Assembly (NCBI GenBank): GCA_012274445.1
Contig: JAAROD010000033.1
Coordinates: 744,001 to 808,000, forward strand
Length of the DNA: 64,000 nucleotides
Direction: 5' to 3'
Source: Sclerotiophoma versabilis
Taxonomy: Eukaryota > Ascomycota > Dothideomycetes > Pleosporales > Didymellaceae
Made by a program: the position numbers and the translations under genes. The notes beneath the pieces were generated by a model that saw only the letters and a program-made list of their open reading frames with translations, did not search any database and was not told where the DNA came from. Each line of letters starts with the position of its first letter. The stretch's first letter is position 1. Below are positions 21,655 through 32,983 of this stretch, piece after piece.

Positions 21655-22979
21655 AAGAACACCAACTCTTAGAAGACTAGAAGGCTGTCAAGATTGCTAA
21701 ATAACGCTGCTGTTGGTTTGTAAGTAGACAAAGGGCTGCAAGCTGATTACATCCAGTGAACACTCCGACCCTAGATATATCCATGCATGGCCGTAGAACG
21801 AGAGTTGAGAGGGTGCGATGGGTTCCTGGGACGTCCATCCTCAGGCAAACGTGAGATAGAATCGCGTAGAACAGAAGATGAACCTTGTTGTCGCGCTGGT
21901 GCTTGCGAGTAGATGTGTTGATAAGGTACATGGAGATGAGATAGTGACAATTTGTCAACCAAGTGGCTTCATTCCCAACAATGGGTATTCATCAGCACGA
22001 GGCTGAGATGGAGGTCAAGATGGACGCTGAGCTGTGGCTTCTGTGAGCTTCCCGGCGAGCTTTATGATAGGTTGCAAGCTGGCGACAGCGTCGAAGCTTA
22101 AGGTGCTAATATGGTTGCCGTAATTTTCTAGAGAAGGGACGGAAATGATACGCAATGCTGGTTGTTGTTTTAGTATCACAACGTCGGTAATGCAGAGGCA
22201 TGTGGGTCGTACCATTGAGTGGACCTGTGCGAGCGAGCAGGAACAGGTAAGATCTACCAATAGAGATCTACCTAATACCACCATCGACACGCAAAAATGC
22301 AGAGCTTGCCGAAGATTCCTTAAGATTTGTAAGGTCGCATATTGGAGGCGTTCGCGTTCAATCTCCACACCTCTCAAGCGCGTCTTGTCTTAGACCCCGC
22401 CCAAGGATGGCCCCTCTATCATCTAACAGCATTTGGCTTGTGATTCCATCTTATCGCTCCCCCATCGCTAAGCAAGGACCCAATCAGCATTCATCGTCGT
22501 CATTGTCCGGGGATATAGCCCGAGTATAATGTTCCATTCGGCTAGCTCCCCTTGCGGGGATTCGTACCATCAGACAGTCATGAAACCAAACTCCGGGCGC
22601 GTTTCAGCTGTCAGTCGCGCGCCTCGAACGATTCCCGAACGCCAACCATCGCATACAAAATGGACGTGGTTGCGCGTTTCTCCAAAGAAGAGGGGTTTGT
22701 GCGACTACATGTTCTTTATCTGTAGCTCTTCTTATCGTCGTTCCTTAAGTTGACGCAACCAGCGCTGCAGTGCGCCGTGGAACACTCCGACGACGCCGAT
22801 TGAGACTTCGTCCAATTGCTTTTCCGAGCTCAGCTGCACGCTGCACGCGACATTACACCGCCTAAAACACATCCTTATTGCCTTGCTTTTCGACTACCAT
22901 TCGGTCCTTATACTCTACTTACTATCCGGGAGCTGGATTCCCCATTTTCTCATTCTCCGTGGATTGATACCAAGCCAGC
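21655..22979. other. Intergenic between the F-box gene and the small membrane-protein gene
   Basis: For 1.3 kb no gene is supported. A 120-codon minus frame at 22377-22015 lacks a recognisable motif. The 22500-22979 part is pyrimidine-rich and likely promoter or leader of the downstream gene. Confidence 0.35.
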
Positions 22980-23573
22980 ATGTGGATTCTCGATTTCGCT
23001 TCGAAAATCGGCTTTTTCATCTCATATGTTCTCACCTTTTTCTTAGTGCTCGAAGTCGTCAGACTGGTCTGCACAGACGTGAACAAGCGGGAAGCAGAGA
23101 AACTGCTGGATGCCTATACCCAAGGGAGAAGACAGGAGAAGAAGCACGAGGAGAGCTGCAAGCTATCCGTAGAGGAACTGGAAAATGAGTTGGAGTCCTA
23201 TTCGGTTGTCAATGAACAGGCACAATCACCACAAACACCTCATCGCCGCCCACAGAGAGCAGTTTTGCACCGTACACCAACTTCTGAGAGGACGCGCGTC
23301 AGCGAAGAGAAAGAGAAGAGAAAACGCTCTCAAACACCGACGCGCCGGCTACGCAAGAGAAGCGATACATTGACTTCGACGGGTACATCTGATTCTCGTC
23401 ACTCGTCAGGTTCTTCCGAGTCGAGACGCTCATCGAGGTCCCATCGTGAGAGCTCGCCTGAGTCGAGTACGTCGAAATCGTCCAGTCGTCACGCCAGCCC
23501 AGGCTTCAGGAGAATCAAGGATGCTCAGGGCGCTTCACTGTCACTCCATCGGCTCTTGAGACAAAAGGCGTAA
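22980..23573 (+). CDS. Small single-pass membrane protein with Ser/Arg-rich tail, unknown
   Basis: A single exon of 197 aa. The N-terminus MWILDFASKIGFFISYVLTF continues into FLVLEVVRLV, a transmembrane helix or uncleaved signal anchor. It is followed by a charged, probably coiled-coil stretch (DVNKREAEKLLDAYTQGRR, then QEKKHEESCKLSVEELENE). The C-terminal 110 residues are dominated by Ser, Arg and Thr (RRLRKRSDTLTSTGTSDS, SRRSSRSHRESSPESS) and resemble an RS domain on a tail. I do not recognise a family. The consistent frame, the ATG context and the domain-like layout make it a likely real gene; function is not inferred. Confidence 0.65.
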   Translation: MWILDFASKIGFFISYVLTFFLVLEVVRLVCTDVNKREAEKLLDAYTQGRRQEKKHEESCKLSVEELENELESYSVVNEQAQSPQTPHRRPQRAVLHRTPTSERTRVSEEKEKRKRSQTPTRRLRKRSDTLTSTGTSDSRHSSGSSESRRSSRSHRESSPESSTSKSSSRHASPGFRRIKDAQGASLSLHRLLRQKA

Positions 23574-23955
23574 GAGCAAAGAGTGAGCGAGAGCCGAGAA
23601 CGCACATACCCGGGCACCCTGGTGGTGACTGAATGATTTTACGACTTTATGAACTGAGCGTAGTTGCTGCAATAGACGAAAAAGCAGCCAATCGAGAACA
23701 TGCTCGAGCATGGCTGAATACTGAAGGTTCGAAGCGAACAATGGACACGATAAGCTCCACATCCAGTAAAAAGGTTCCAGGAGTTTGGTGGATGAAGACG
23801 CGCCACGAGTGGATAGAGAGGTAGCAAGCACTGCAAAGAGGAAGCTTGCGTCTAGTATGCGAAGACATGTTTCAATCTGCGGAAGGTCCGGTAATGACGA
23901 CTTTTGGGTATCATGATAACAAATCCGCGACGCAATGCAATGCAATGAAAGCCGG
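23574..23955. other. Intergenic between convergent genes
   Basis: These 382 bases lie between two convergent stop codons. Nothing is recognised. Confidence 0.35.
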
Positions 23956-25011
23956 CTACAAGCCTGGCACTCCCTCAAGTCCTCCAATCTCACTGCTGAA
24001 CTTATCCCAATCCACTCCTTGCTCTTCGAACATCTTCTTAACCTTGTCCGCAGCCGCAATCTGTCTCTCTTGTGTAAAGCCACCTGGAGCATTACTCTCA
24101 TACTGGATCAGCTCGACCCATCTGAAGAACAAGCTCTCCTTGCCCATCTCTGTGAGCTTGTCCTTGATCGCAATAACCTTCTCTCTAGCCTCCGTCTCGC
24201 TCGGCTCACTGACATCGAGCATGCCGCAGTTCCAAACCGCCCACTGGCCCTCGCCCTTCTCCTTGTCACCAACGTAGACAAGTACGGACTTCTTCAGCAG
24301 ATCTGCAGCGACGTCCTTCTTATCCAGTAGCTTCGTCACAGCGATCATCCCATAAAAGTCCAGATCAAAGTCTCCGTCCATGAGCAGATACCCTGTCTTC
24401 TCCTTAAGTCTTTGTGGATCAACAGCCGGCAGGATCCTAGTCTTGAAGAACGGACTCTCCTCCCCTGCCTTGCCTGTGCTGCCCTCTGCATCTCCCAGCA
24501 AGTCTTTAGCGCCCCACCCCCGACTCTGCCGCACATACACCTCCTCATCCCTGAACCCCACGCTCCACCTCCAGCGCACAGGATTCCCTGGTGCCTCAAG
24601 GAAGAAGCCATACGGCCACGGCGCGATAACCATAACCAGCACATAGTCGATGAAGAATGTGATCATGCGCTGCACGACCTTCCATATCAGCCCGCCCCAT
24701 GTCTGCTCAGCGTAGTATATCGTTGTGTGGTTGGAGTGGCCGCCTAGCGACGCGAGGATTTTGTAGTAGAACGGGATAATGGTGTAGGCGCGCCAGACAA
24801 GGATCGCGGCGATGAGCAGGTTTAGACCCACAGGTACACTGAAGATGCGTTTCTTGAACCACGCGGGGTGCGTGTCGGTGTGAATTATGTAGACGGTAGA
24901 GGTGTCGAAGGTCTCGAGGAGGGGCGCGAGGGAGGCATCGGCGGGAGAGAAAGGTGGCGGAATTGATTTGGTGGTTGTTTTGACCGCTTTCTGTTTGGCT
25001 TTTGGTGGCAT
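23956..25011 (-). CDS. Conserved-looking membrane protein, two hydrophobic segments, unknown
   Basis: A single exon of 351 aa beginning MPPKAKQKAVKTTTKSIPPP. After a basic N-terminus comes a short soluble segment (LLETFDTSTVYIIHTDTHP). A first hydrophobic segment follows (VPVGLNLLIAAILVWRAYTI), then a second (MITFFIDYVLVMVIAPWPYG). The C-terminal two thirds is a folded-looking soluble region (KTGYLLMDGDFDLDFYGMIA, SVLVYVGDKEKGEGQWAVWN, GKESLFFRWVELIQYESN). It reads like the uncharacterised membrane proteins shared across Pezizomycotina, but I cannot name a family. The neighbouring DUF3112 gene diverges from it across 1.3 kb. Confidence 0.75.
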   Translation of the reverse strand: MPPKAKQKAVKTTTKSIPPPFSPADASLAPLLETFDTSTVYIIHTDTHPAWFKKRIFSVPVGLNLLIAAILVWRAYTIIPFYYKILASLGGHSNHTTIYYAEQTWGGLIWKVVQRMITFFIDYVLVMVIAPWPYGFFLEAPGNPVRWRWSVGFRDEEVYVRQSRGWGAKDLLGDAEGSTGKAGEESPFFKTRILPAVDPQRLKEKTGYLLMDGDFDLDFYGMIAVTKLLDKKDVAADLLKKSVLVYVGDKEKGEGQWAVWNCGMLDVSEPSETEAREKVIAIKDKLTEMGKESLFFRWVELIQYESNAPGGFTQERQIAAADKVKKMFEEQGVDWDKFSSEIGGLEGVPGL

Positions 25012-26283
25012 TTTGGAGTGTTACTTGAAAGAAGGTTGTCAATTGAGATATGACGTGGGTATTGATGTATGATACATCTCAGGGCGCTTCGGTGGAAAAC
25101 GGCCCGCCCCGGACGCGACTTGGACACTCGAGCAGATCTTCGTCTTGGACGCGACTTGCTATCAACCCACCTCCAAGCAGTATTTTTTGACCCGGCTGCC
25201 CGGATACATGCATGCTGACCAAAACGTGGCTAGTATGCATGGCGTGGGCTGGGTTGTGCAGTCTGAGGGGGTTGGTATTCCCAAGACACAACTTATATCT
25301 GCTATCCCCTTCATTCTCTACCTCGTCCGCTTCTCTACAAATTAACCTATATCTTTCGTCTTTGTGAGGTTCGTATGCCCGCTACAGTTTCATTACGAGG
25401 TGCAGCTGCCATGCCTTGCTCCTTAGGCAACGGGCCTCAACATGACCTGTGAAACCTTCCAATCAACATCATCACTTTTGACAACGTTGTTGACTGCACG
25501 GCCTTGGGCCGTGCTCAGAACCTGTTGCACCCATATTTGATGTCTTAACACATGCAGCATCTGATGCTAGACATTCACCCCTAGCACCAGATAAGGCGAT
25601 TGAAGCGAGAGTCGGTGCTCTAAAACGCCGACAAGGTGAGATCGGGCCCCCACGACCTTGCCTCCGTGCCTCCGTCGATCAACATCAACCATCCGGCTGC
25701 ATTGAGGAGAGCCGGTACAACTATCACAACGTCAACACAGGCCTCCCGCGTAAGGCAGCTGACGGCATCAGAACGCTTTGGAGTCATCTGAAGTCATCTT
25801 AACATGGCTGTGAAGATCTATTTCCAGCGATTGACTTGGAAGAATTCGACTTGATCGCAACAACTGATGGCATGAAGCCAAACAATATTCGGTGAACTGC
25901 TTTCAAGAAAAGGAGCGCCCTGTAGATCCTGCATGTTCCACAGCCATGGTACGTGTGCTTGCATGCGGCGTTCACTGATGTCCTCCAAATACCGTTAGGC
26001 TCACGTTGTCCACCTACTCGGCTGATTTTGCGCCGTTGAGCTACTGTAATCCAGCTGCAGGAAGACCTATCCTGCCAATTGGAATTGTGTGCCAGGCTCT
26101 TGATGTCGTCGTCGTACAGCCGTCATCCACGGTGCTGATCTGGGCGGCTTAGCTTTAAGCCATGCGTAAGTCTATTGAGGTGATATACGCCGGGACCCCA
26201 GTGCTCGCACGCCTGTCAGGCTTCTTAGTCTGCTTCTTGCTCTCTTGTTCACAACGGTGCTGTTTGTGACACTCACGTTCAAG
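25012..26283. other. Intergenic between divergent genes
   Basis: For 1.27 kb no coding frame, RNA gene or repeat is recognised. It must include the promoters of both flanking divergent genes. A short unassigned exon such as ATGC/GTAAGT at 26162 is possible but unsupported. Confidence 0.35.
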
Positions 26284-28691
26284 ATGTCGACAGTTCCAGA
26301 TACCAACGAGCCCTCATCAGTAGGTTGGTTCGAGTTGAATACAATGGGTAACAACTGACATTATTTCAGGGCCAACAAGACCGTGGAGGTCCTCCGTACT
26401 CACCCACACATGCGGGACTTGGCGGCTTTCCTGACGTGGTTCCGGATATTCCTATCACAGCTGTCTTTTTAGTTCTCTATCTCATCTTTGGTGTTGTCCA
26501 CATTAAAATCCTCAAGAACAATAAAGGCCGAGGACACAAGTTCATCTTCAATGGCGCGCTACTGGGTATGTCATGACGCTAGCCGTAACAATTTGAATGT
26601 AATTAACAGCAATCAGGTCTCTGCAAGATCCGGATAATCACGATGTCCTTGAGGATAGCATGGGCCTGCCATCAACATAACGTTGGACTTGCGATGGCAG
26701 CAAATGTTTTCGTTTACGTCGGCACCATCATTCTCTACATGATCAACTGGTTCTTCACACAACGTGTGGTTCGTGCGCAGCACACCAAGCTTGGATGGTC
26801 GATGCCCTATCGCATTGTCCACCGTGGTTCGCTCGTTCTGTTGATCGTCAGTTTGCTGATGATCATCGTCACATCGATCTGGCAATCCTTCACATTGAAC
26901 AACAATACCCTTCGTATCTTCCGGAACCTTCAGCTTGCCGGCCAGACATACTTTACTGTCTTCGCTTTCGCTCCGATCGTTTTTGTTCTCATATCCTTAA
27001 TCATCCCGCGTCATGAGATCGATAAGTTTGGAGCTGGTCGCCTCAGAGTCAATATTACAATCCTATTGATTGCCGCCGCGGTGCTCTCGGCTGGGCAGAT
27101 CTTCCGCTGCGTCATCAACTGGTTACCTCCTTTCCCACTACGGAACGCTCAAGCCCAGTTCCAAAATCCGCCTTGGTACTACGAGAAGGCTTGCTTCTAT
27201 GCGTTCAACTTCGTCACTGAAATTATTGTCGTCATCATGTACGCTGTCGTGCGTGTCGATCTACGTTTCCACGTACCGGACGGTGCAAAGCGGGCAGGAG
27301 ATTACAGTCGTAGCAGCGTCAATGTTCACATTAGCGAGAAGGCTCTTCACCCCAACACGATATCGATGCACTCCAACGGCTCCAACGAGACTCTACACTC
27401 ATACCAGACATCGATTTTCGACAACTCTGCAACATTGGCCGACTCCCTTCGCTACCCGTCTTCGACACTGGCAATCGACGAGAAAACGGGAGCATGGAAA
27501 GTCAAGCGCGCGTCGGGTTCGTCAACGGAAAGTCAACGCTCTTCTACCGGCTCTCGATCATCAATGTGGCTTGACAGGAATACTATGGTGGAGAACGACA
27601 TCCCGCCTGTACCCGAGATTCCCAGTAGGCTCAGCTGGCCGCTGAGAACTTCGATGTTGCACCCCAATGATTCCGTCTCTAAACTAGAACATAACAACCC
27701 CTCGAAGAGGAACTCACCCACTCGGAAATATGAGCTCAAGGACCACGGCTTTAACGATCACGACATGGGTGATGCAGTTCAGGCTGCGCTGAAAAAACTC
27801 GAGGGAAAGACCAACAGTAAGGGCAAGCTCAGGCCAAGATCACCACCACCTGGGTATGATGACATTGAGGCCATCAATGCGGCTGGACGCTCTTCTACCG
27901 ACAAAAAGTACAAGCACTTCTCGCGGCCGAGCTCTCTCGATAACCAAAGTGAAGATGAAAAGAAGGAGAAAAGCGAGAAGCGCGCCACCTACCCAATGGT
28001 CGTCACAAAGGATGGTCGTAAACTCCTTCGAAAGCCCAGAAAGACTTCCTCAAGCGAGAAAGCCCAGATACCACCTGTATCGCCTGTGTCACCTGTTTCA
28101 CCGGAAGTGTACGTGCCCACACATATGATGTCAGGAGCGATGGACGGCCCCTCATCGATGCCCGAACCGACATCCGCGCTGATGTCACACCCACCGACCT
28201 TGAACAAGCAACGGTCATCAAGTCTTGAAATTATCTCTCTAACAAACCGTATGGCTGAGAACCGCATATCTGGAGATAGCAATCCTCGCATCCTCGATCT
28301 CAGCAGTATCCCCAAACAAGAAAGCACTAGGCACTCGGAGTCCACATCACGCTCCAACTCCATGCGCGGTGAGAGGTCTGATCTACACGAGCAGATGCTG
28401 AAAGACTCGTTGAAACTCCCTCAAAGCCCTGAGTCGAAGGTAGGCCCGCTGCAATCAATACCGCCTTTCGTCACCGGCTCGGTCAATGCGCAAGGACCAG
28501 GCGTCGCTTCCAAGTTTGGCACTGTGTCCTCGTCGATCTATAGCTCCACGACAACCAGTTCTGATCATAGAGAGGCTGTCAAGGCCGAAGAAGAGTTCCG
28601 CAGGTTCAGCTTTGAAGCTGTACCTGAGGATGAGGAGCACAGGAATGGGGACGATAAGCCTAAGTCTCGGACTAGGTCGGCGCGAGACTAA
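26284..28691 (+). CDS. DUF3112-type seven-helix membrane protein with long Ser-rich tail
   Basis: Exons are 26284-26319 (36 nt), 26370-26565 and 26617-28691, with introns of 50 nt (GTAGGT...CTGAC...TTCAG) and 51 nt (GTATGT...ATCAG), giving 768 aa. After GGFPDVVPDIPITAVFLVLY come seven hydrophobic segments, including NVFVYVGTIILYMINWFF, IVHRGSLVLLIVSLLMIIV, TVFAFAPIVFVLISLII and NFVTEIIVVIMYAVVRVDL. This pattern fits fungal DUF3112 proteins, whose GPCR-like layout has no proven function. The tail of about 450 residues is hydrophilic and rich in Ser/Thr/Pro, with PPVSPVSPVSPEV and short basic patches, typical of a phosphorylated cytoplasmic tail. The first exon encodes only 12 residues; I chose it because splicing at GTAGGT keeps phase, but a more 5' start cannot be excluded. 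Confidence 0.75.
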
Positions 28692-30297
28692 TTTCGATGT
28701 TTGAATTGTGCATGACTTGACATGATACGACACTCTTTGTATATACTCTTGTTCTTTAGCGATAATATGGTTGGTTTGTACTCATTATGCGTTTGTCTTG
28801 CGTATGCAGGGTGGCATTGTTGTTAAGAAGAGTCGCAACCCCATGTGTCTAGTCTATCTATCGGGTTTCTCGACAAAAAAATCGTCTTACTGCGTCCCTC
28901 TTCTGGTTTCTACATTATCGTTTGGTGCATGGCGCAAGAAACATCCATGCGACCACCCATGTTCTCAGCCTCGCTGCCTCCTCACAACCCAAGGTGGACA
29001 GACCCATTCCGAAACATAGCCCCCAAGCTTACTTACATCGTCCTTGGAAATTTTCGTACACAGTCTTTCAACGCATAATAGCTCTTCTTCTCGTCCTGCC
29101 TGCGGACACCTCCTGAAACCCCTTGAAGATAACTACCTCCCTAATGGGAAATAGTCACCAATACTGCAGCACACTTGGTTGAACCTTAACTCTATAACAT
29201 CTAAAACTCTATATCTCGCTTAATTGTCAATATGTTTATAGGCTCTAACTCGCCAGCTCTAACGTTCACCTTGACTAACTCCAACTTACTCACACTAACC
29301 CTGAGCTTATCTATTTCTTAGTTTAAGAATCAAGAAAAGATTTGGACTTTCAGTACAACCTCTCATATGTCACTACATGGGGAATAGCCAGAGTCTCCAT
29401 TAATGTTTCTTCTGCGCCTCTAGTTCCGCAATCAAAATTTCGTGCAAGGATTGACACGTGCATTTTGTGTTGAAATATTCCAGCTCTACAAATACAAGCA
29501 CAGGAGAACAAGTCATAGCGTGTGTCACAGGTCTCTTGGGGAGAAAAGAAAAATATTCTGAAATCTTAATTTATGCCTTCGATGCTTTGTTGCCTCCGTC
29601 AGCTTTTTGCCATCTCATTGCAACAAAAAAACTGCCACGATGCACTTGGCATCTACACGCCACGACGATCAAGCAGCTCCTGTAAGACTTGATCCGCGCA
29701 TGCCTTGCAAATCTTTTGGAGCTCAAAAATTACGTGCAGAGATGTACTGTATTATGCCCCTATCTAATGTATAAAGCCCGTACCGCGGATCCTTCTGCCA
29801 AGTACATCACGTCGACAATGCACGATCTAAAAACCCCGTATGAAAACTACACATAGACGTCCATAGTCTCTTTTCCCACTGAGTATAGGAAGTCGTCGAT
29901 CTCCTGCGTGATCTGTCTCTGCCTGCCTCAAATTTCTTGATTTCGCAAGGTTGAAGACACGAATTATGAGGACATGCGTTCCATGTCGGCAACAGTACAA
30001 ACTTTGGTTTCGTCATACATGTATTCGCCGCTGCATCTCGCGCGCACCGTTCTGAGATTTTGGGCAACCACCAGCACAAGATATAAATCAGAGCATGAAT
30101 GATGATTGGTATTGGTATCTGTCCGCTGGACATCAGGGTATCTCGCAATCAGTGCTTGGTGGCATCTTGTGCAGAAAGAGATGAAAACAAGGATAACGCA
30201 AAAGACCCAAGGTGGGGAAAACACCAACGCTATGCAAACAAAAATGTCAACCACTGAAGAGCCTGGCTCAAAGCGCGCCTTCACCAGTAATAACTGG
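28692..30297. other. Gene-free interval with an A/T-rich patch
   Basis: These 1.6 kb lie between the convergent 3' ends of the DUF3112 gene and the next minus-strand gene. From about 29130 to 29800 composition shifts to A/T- and pyrimidine-rich, with repeated CTAAC-like words around 29240-29300. No frame is coding-like. It could be a decayed repeat or simply 3' flanking DNA. Confidence 0.4.
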
Positions 30298-32239
30298 CTA
30301 TCCTGTGACACGCCGGATCCACAACGCCGAACCAGAGTTGGGATCATCCCTTTCCCTCTTGCGCAAAGCGCGGTGCAGCTTCAACCCAATGTCGTGCTCT
30401 TCAATTTTGATTTCCGCCAACTCATCTTCGAGCGCTTTCTTCTTTTGCTCCATCATCCGAGCGGTCTTGAAGTCGGTCAACATGGGGTTTGAAGGCGCAG
30501 CAGAGCCTATGTCCTTGAGCACTTTGTACACATTCGAGCGGCGAACACGCAGATCCTCGATTTGGGACTCAAGAAGAGACACGTGGTCAGTTGCAGCTAG
30601 AGTGGTTGGTGGTTGCGGCAACGCCTTCTGGGTACCTGTAGTCGACGTGGAGAACGTAGATTCAGGACGTGGCGAAGTCGGAGAGGTAAGTTTCGTTGTG
30701 CGAGTCTTTGTGCCGACTGGAGACCTGGCAGCAGGCACTGGTTTGCGAGCAGGTGGTGTATCTAGAATCTTGTCCGCTTGAGGAACAGGACGACGACGAT
30801 TTAGAACCGAGGAATCTGTCGCAACCCGAGTTTTGGTGATGTTGTTAAGAGCTGGCATTGGCTGTGGTGGCGACGGCGGTGGAGAGTGCTGATAGGTGGT
30901 CGTGGTGTTGTAAGTTGTCCAGGAGAAGCGACTTTGCGAAACCCCCTTATCCTGCTCTGGTGTTTGCTCGACCGGGTTGTTCCAAACCGTGCTCTGCTTG
31001 GGCGTGGTACTGCGCTCCCAGGATTCCGTCTCAGAAATGTCACTCTGGTTGTCATTGGTTGCAATGGAAGATGGCGACGGGTTCTCATTTGTTGGAGTGA
31101 CGGGGCTGGGATAAGAGTGCGTGTTTGTGATCCCAAGACCGTGGTTCTGAGTGACAGGCGAGGTCAAACCGTCGGTGGGCGACTTCCTGCCAACTTTAAG
31201 GGGAACGACAGGTTTAATCGGTTCGTCATGTGCGTCAAAGTTATTCGGGTTATTTGCGACAGGGCGAGCGTCAGGTGCCGCCGCAACACGGTTAGTGGTT
31301 GTCGCAACTACGTTTGACATGTCTAGACCGAGCCCTTCAACTCTTCGAGTGGATGGTTTCCTTGCAAACTGCATCGGCTGATGTGTGGGTTCGTCCTTAA
31401 GAGGTCGCGCGATTTCTGCTCGGCCCGTTGCGCGACTCCATGGCTCGGGAGCTGGCACAGGTTCGTTTGGCGGGGGCTTCGCGCCAAATCGTGGGACACG
31501 ATCTGCAAAGCTGGTGATCTTCTTCTTGCTTCCTGGTCCTGATATAGACACTTGATAGCCCATTGGTCGCAGGTTCTCTTTAGCATACGCGTGCGGGTTT
31601 ACCGAGCCGGCCCTGCCGGCGTTGCTCGATGTAGGTTCGCCAGAGTATTCGTCCCATCTCACTTTGCTATTAGGCGCGACCTTGCCTCCCCAGAACTTCT
31701 GTGATGTAGGCTTGACTTCGCCTGTCTGTACTGCAGCTGGTGCTTTGCGCAACACCGGTACGTTGCTATTAGCATTCGTCGTGCCCCGGTTCTCGCCCAT
31801 CGGTGACACGTCACGCATTGAACGAAATCTTCGAGGCAGGTCGGAGTTGTGCTGCTGCTCAGGTTCGGGTGAGCTTGGTGGTGAGATTCCTGCGTATGCA
31901 GAAGGTGAAGTTGCAGCGGGGTTGTCGTAGTAGTAGGACAGGTCGTTGGAAGGCCGAGAGTATATCGAAGAGACAGTAGGGATGTTGGATACTCTAGAAT
32001 CCTGTGAAGATGAATGACTGCAGACGGTGTAAGCGGACAGTCATGGCACACCGCAGAATATGAGTTATCTTGACATACTGATGCTGTATGGAGGGTGCAT
32101 TGAGCCGATAATTTAGATCGGCGACATCAGGATTGCGCATAAGCTGCTCTTCGTCGTAGGTTGTTTCAAGAAGCACAGGGTGGCCTATCTGCGTAGACCT
32201 CTCCTTCTCGCGGCCGTGACCCTGAAATCGTTTCCACAT
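30298..32239 (-). CDS. Uncharacterised Ser/Pro-rich protein with C-terminal coiled coil
   Basis: Exons are 32239-32079 and 32017-30298, with a 61 nt intron (GTATGT...CTGCAG), giving 626 aa. The N-terminus (MWKRFQGHGREKERSTQIGH, then PVLLETTYDEEQLMRNPD) leads into a region rich in Ser, Pro and Asn with several phosphosite-like SP/TP pairs. Only the C-terminal 110 residues look structured: SLLESQIEDLRVRRSNVYKV, then TARMMEQKKKALEDELAEIK and IKIEEHDIGLKLHRALRKRE, a clear coiled coil. I do not recognise a named family. The acceptor at CTGCAG is preferred over the later TCACAG because only it restores the frame of the downstream exon. An alternative in-frame start lies five codons upstream (MQAPIMWKRF), next to a possible 5'-leader intron. 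Confidence 0.7.
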
Positions 32240-32332
32240 GATGGGTGCCTGCATGAAACAAACGTTAGCGTCATTCAGGATCATATAAAACGACAGCCCC
32301 CATACCACAAGCGGGTATGGCGGAACACTACT

Positions 32333-32983
32333 TTAAGCATCAGGGTCTTTGAACGGGTCGTCCTCGGCCTTCGCGGTAGCGGCCCTTGAGGGAGGGACGG
32401 TAGCGGTCCTTTGGGGAGGTCCAGGAATGGGCGGGTTCTCCTTTTCGACATCGGACGATGACACCGAAGTTGATGAAGATGTGGCCGATGACTTCACAGC
32501 TGGAGGTTCAGTGACTACCCTCTGTAGGGGCGCTGAAGGCTCCGTGGGTGCCCTTTGCACTGGGTCCGGTCCTTCGGTGACTGCTGCTCTCACCATCGGA
32601 GCAGGAGGTGGCTCGGTAACCGCTCGCATGACTGGTATTGGCTCTGGCTCTGGCTCTGGCTCTGGCTCTACGGCCTTATGCTCCATGTACACCTGGTTGG
32701 CCGCACTGTAATGGTTGTCGTAGCGGAGACGACGGCGCGCAGGTCTAGAGTATTTGCGATGTTTATCCGTACGGCAGAGGCAGATGATGGCGTGTACGGT
32801 TGCACCAAGCGTGCCGACTGGAAACAAGAAAAACCAGACTGCGAGGTTGATGCATACAGTTGGCCATGAAGCGCCATCGAGGTAGAGAGCAAGCCACGGC
32901 ATGAAGACGGCCAGAATAAGGAGGCCAAAAGTCACGCTCTTCTTTGGCCTTGGGATGTCGATGGGTTCCTGCGTTGGAGCCAT
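32333..32983 (-). CDS. Pmp3/YqaE-like (UPF0057) membrane domain with long repeat-rich tail
   Basis: A single exon of 216 aa starting MAPTQEPIDIPRPKK at 32983; upstream in-frame sequence reads as leader. Residues about 18-70 match the UPF0057 proteolipid fold: FGLLILAVFMPWLALYLD, then SWPTVCINLAVWFFLFPVG and TLGATVHAIICLC. Stand-alone Pmp3 proteins are only about 55 aa and affect membrane potential and cation tolerance. Here the domain is followed by about 145 hydrophilic residues. These include a Glu-Pro repeat encoded by a GGCTCT hexanucleotide, then a recurring R-x-x-T-E-P-like motif (RAVTEP, RAAVTE, RAPTEP, RVVTEP), then Ser/Thr-rich sequence. It is tandem with, and 93 bases upstream of, the next minus-strand gene. 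Confidence 0.75.
   Translation of the reverse strand: MAPTQEPIDIPRPKKSVTFGLLILAVFMPWLALYLDGASWPTVCINLAVWFFLFPVGTLGATVHAIICLCRTDKHRKYSRPARRRLRYDNHYSAANQVYMEHKAVEPEPEPEPEPIPVMRAVTEPPPAPMVRAAVTEGPDPVQRAPTEPSAPLQRVVTEPPAVKSSATSSSTSVSSSDVEKENPPIPGPPQRTATVPPSRAATAKAEDDPFKDPDA
32641..32671. repeat. GGCTCT hexanucleotide repeat (about 5 copies) in coding sequence
   Basis: A perfect tandem of GGCTCT on the plus strand encodes Glu-Pro repeats on the minus strand in the tail of the Pmp3-like protein. Confidence 0.9.
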
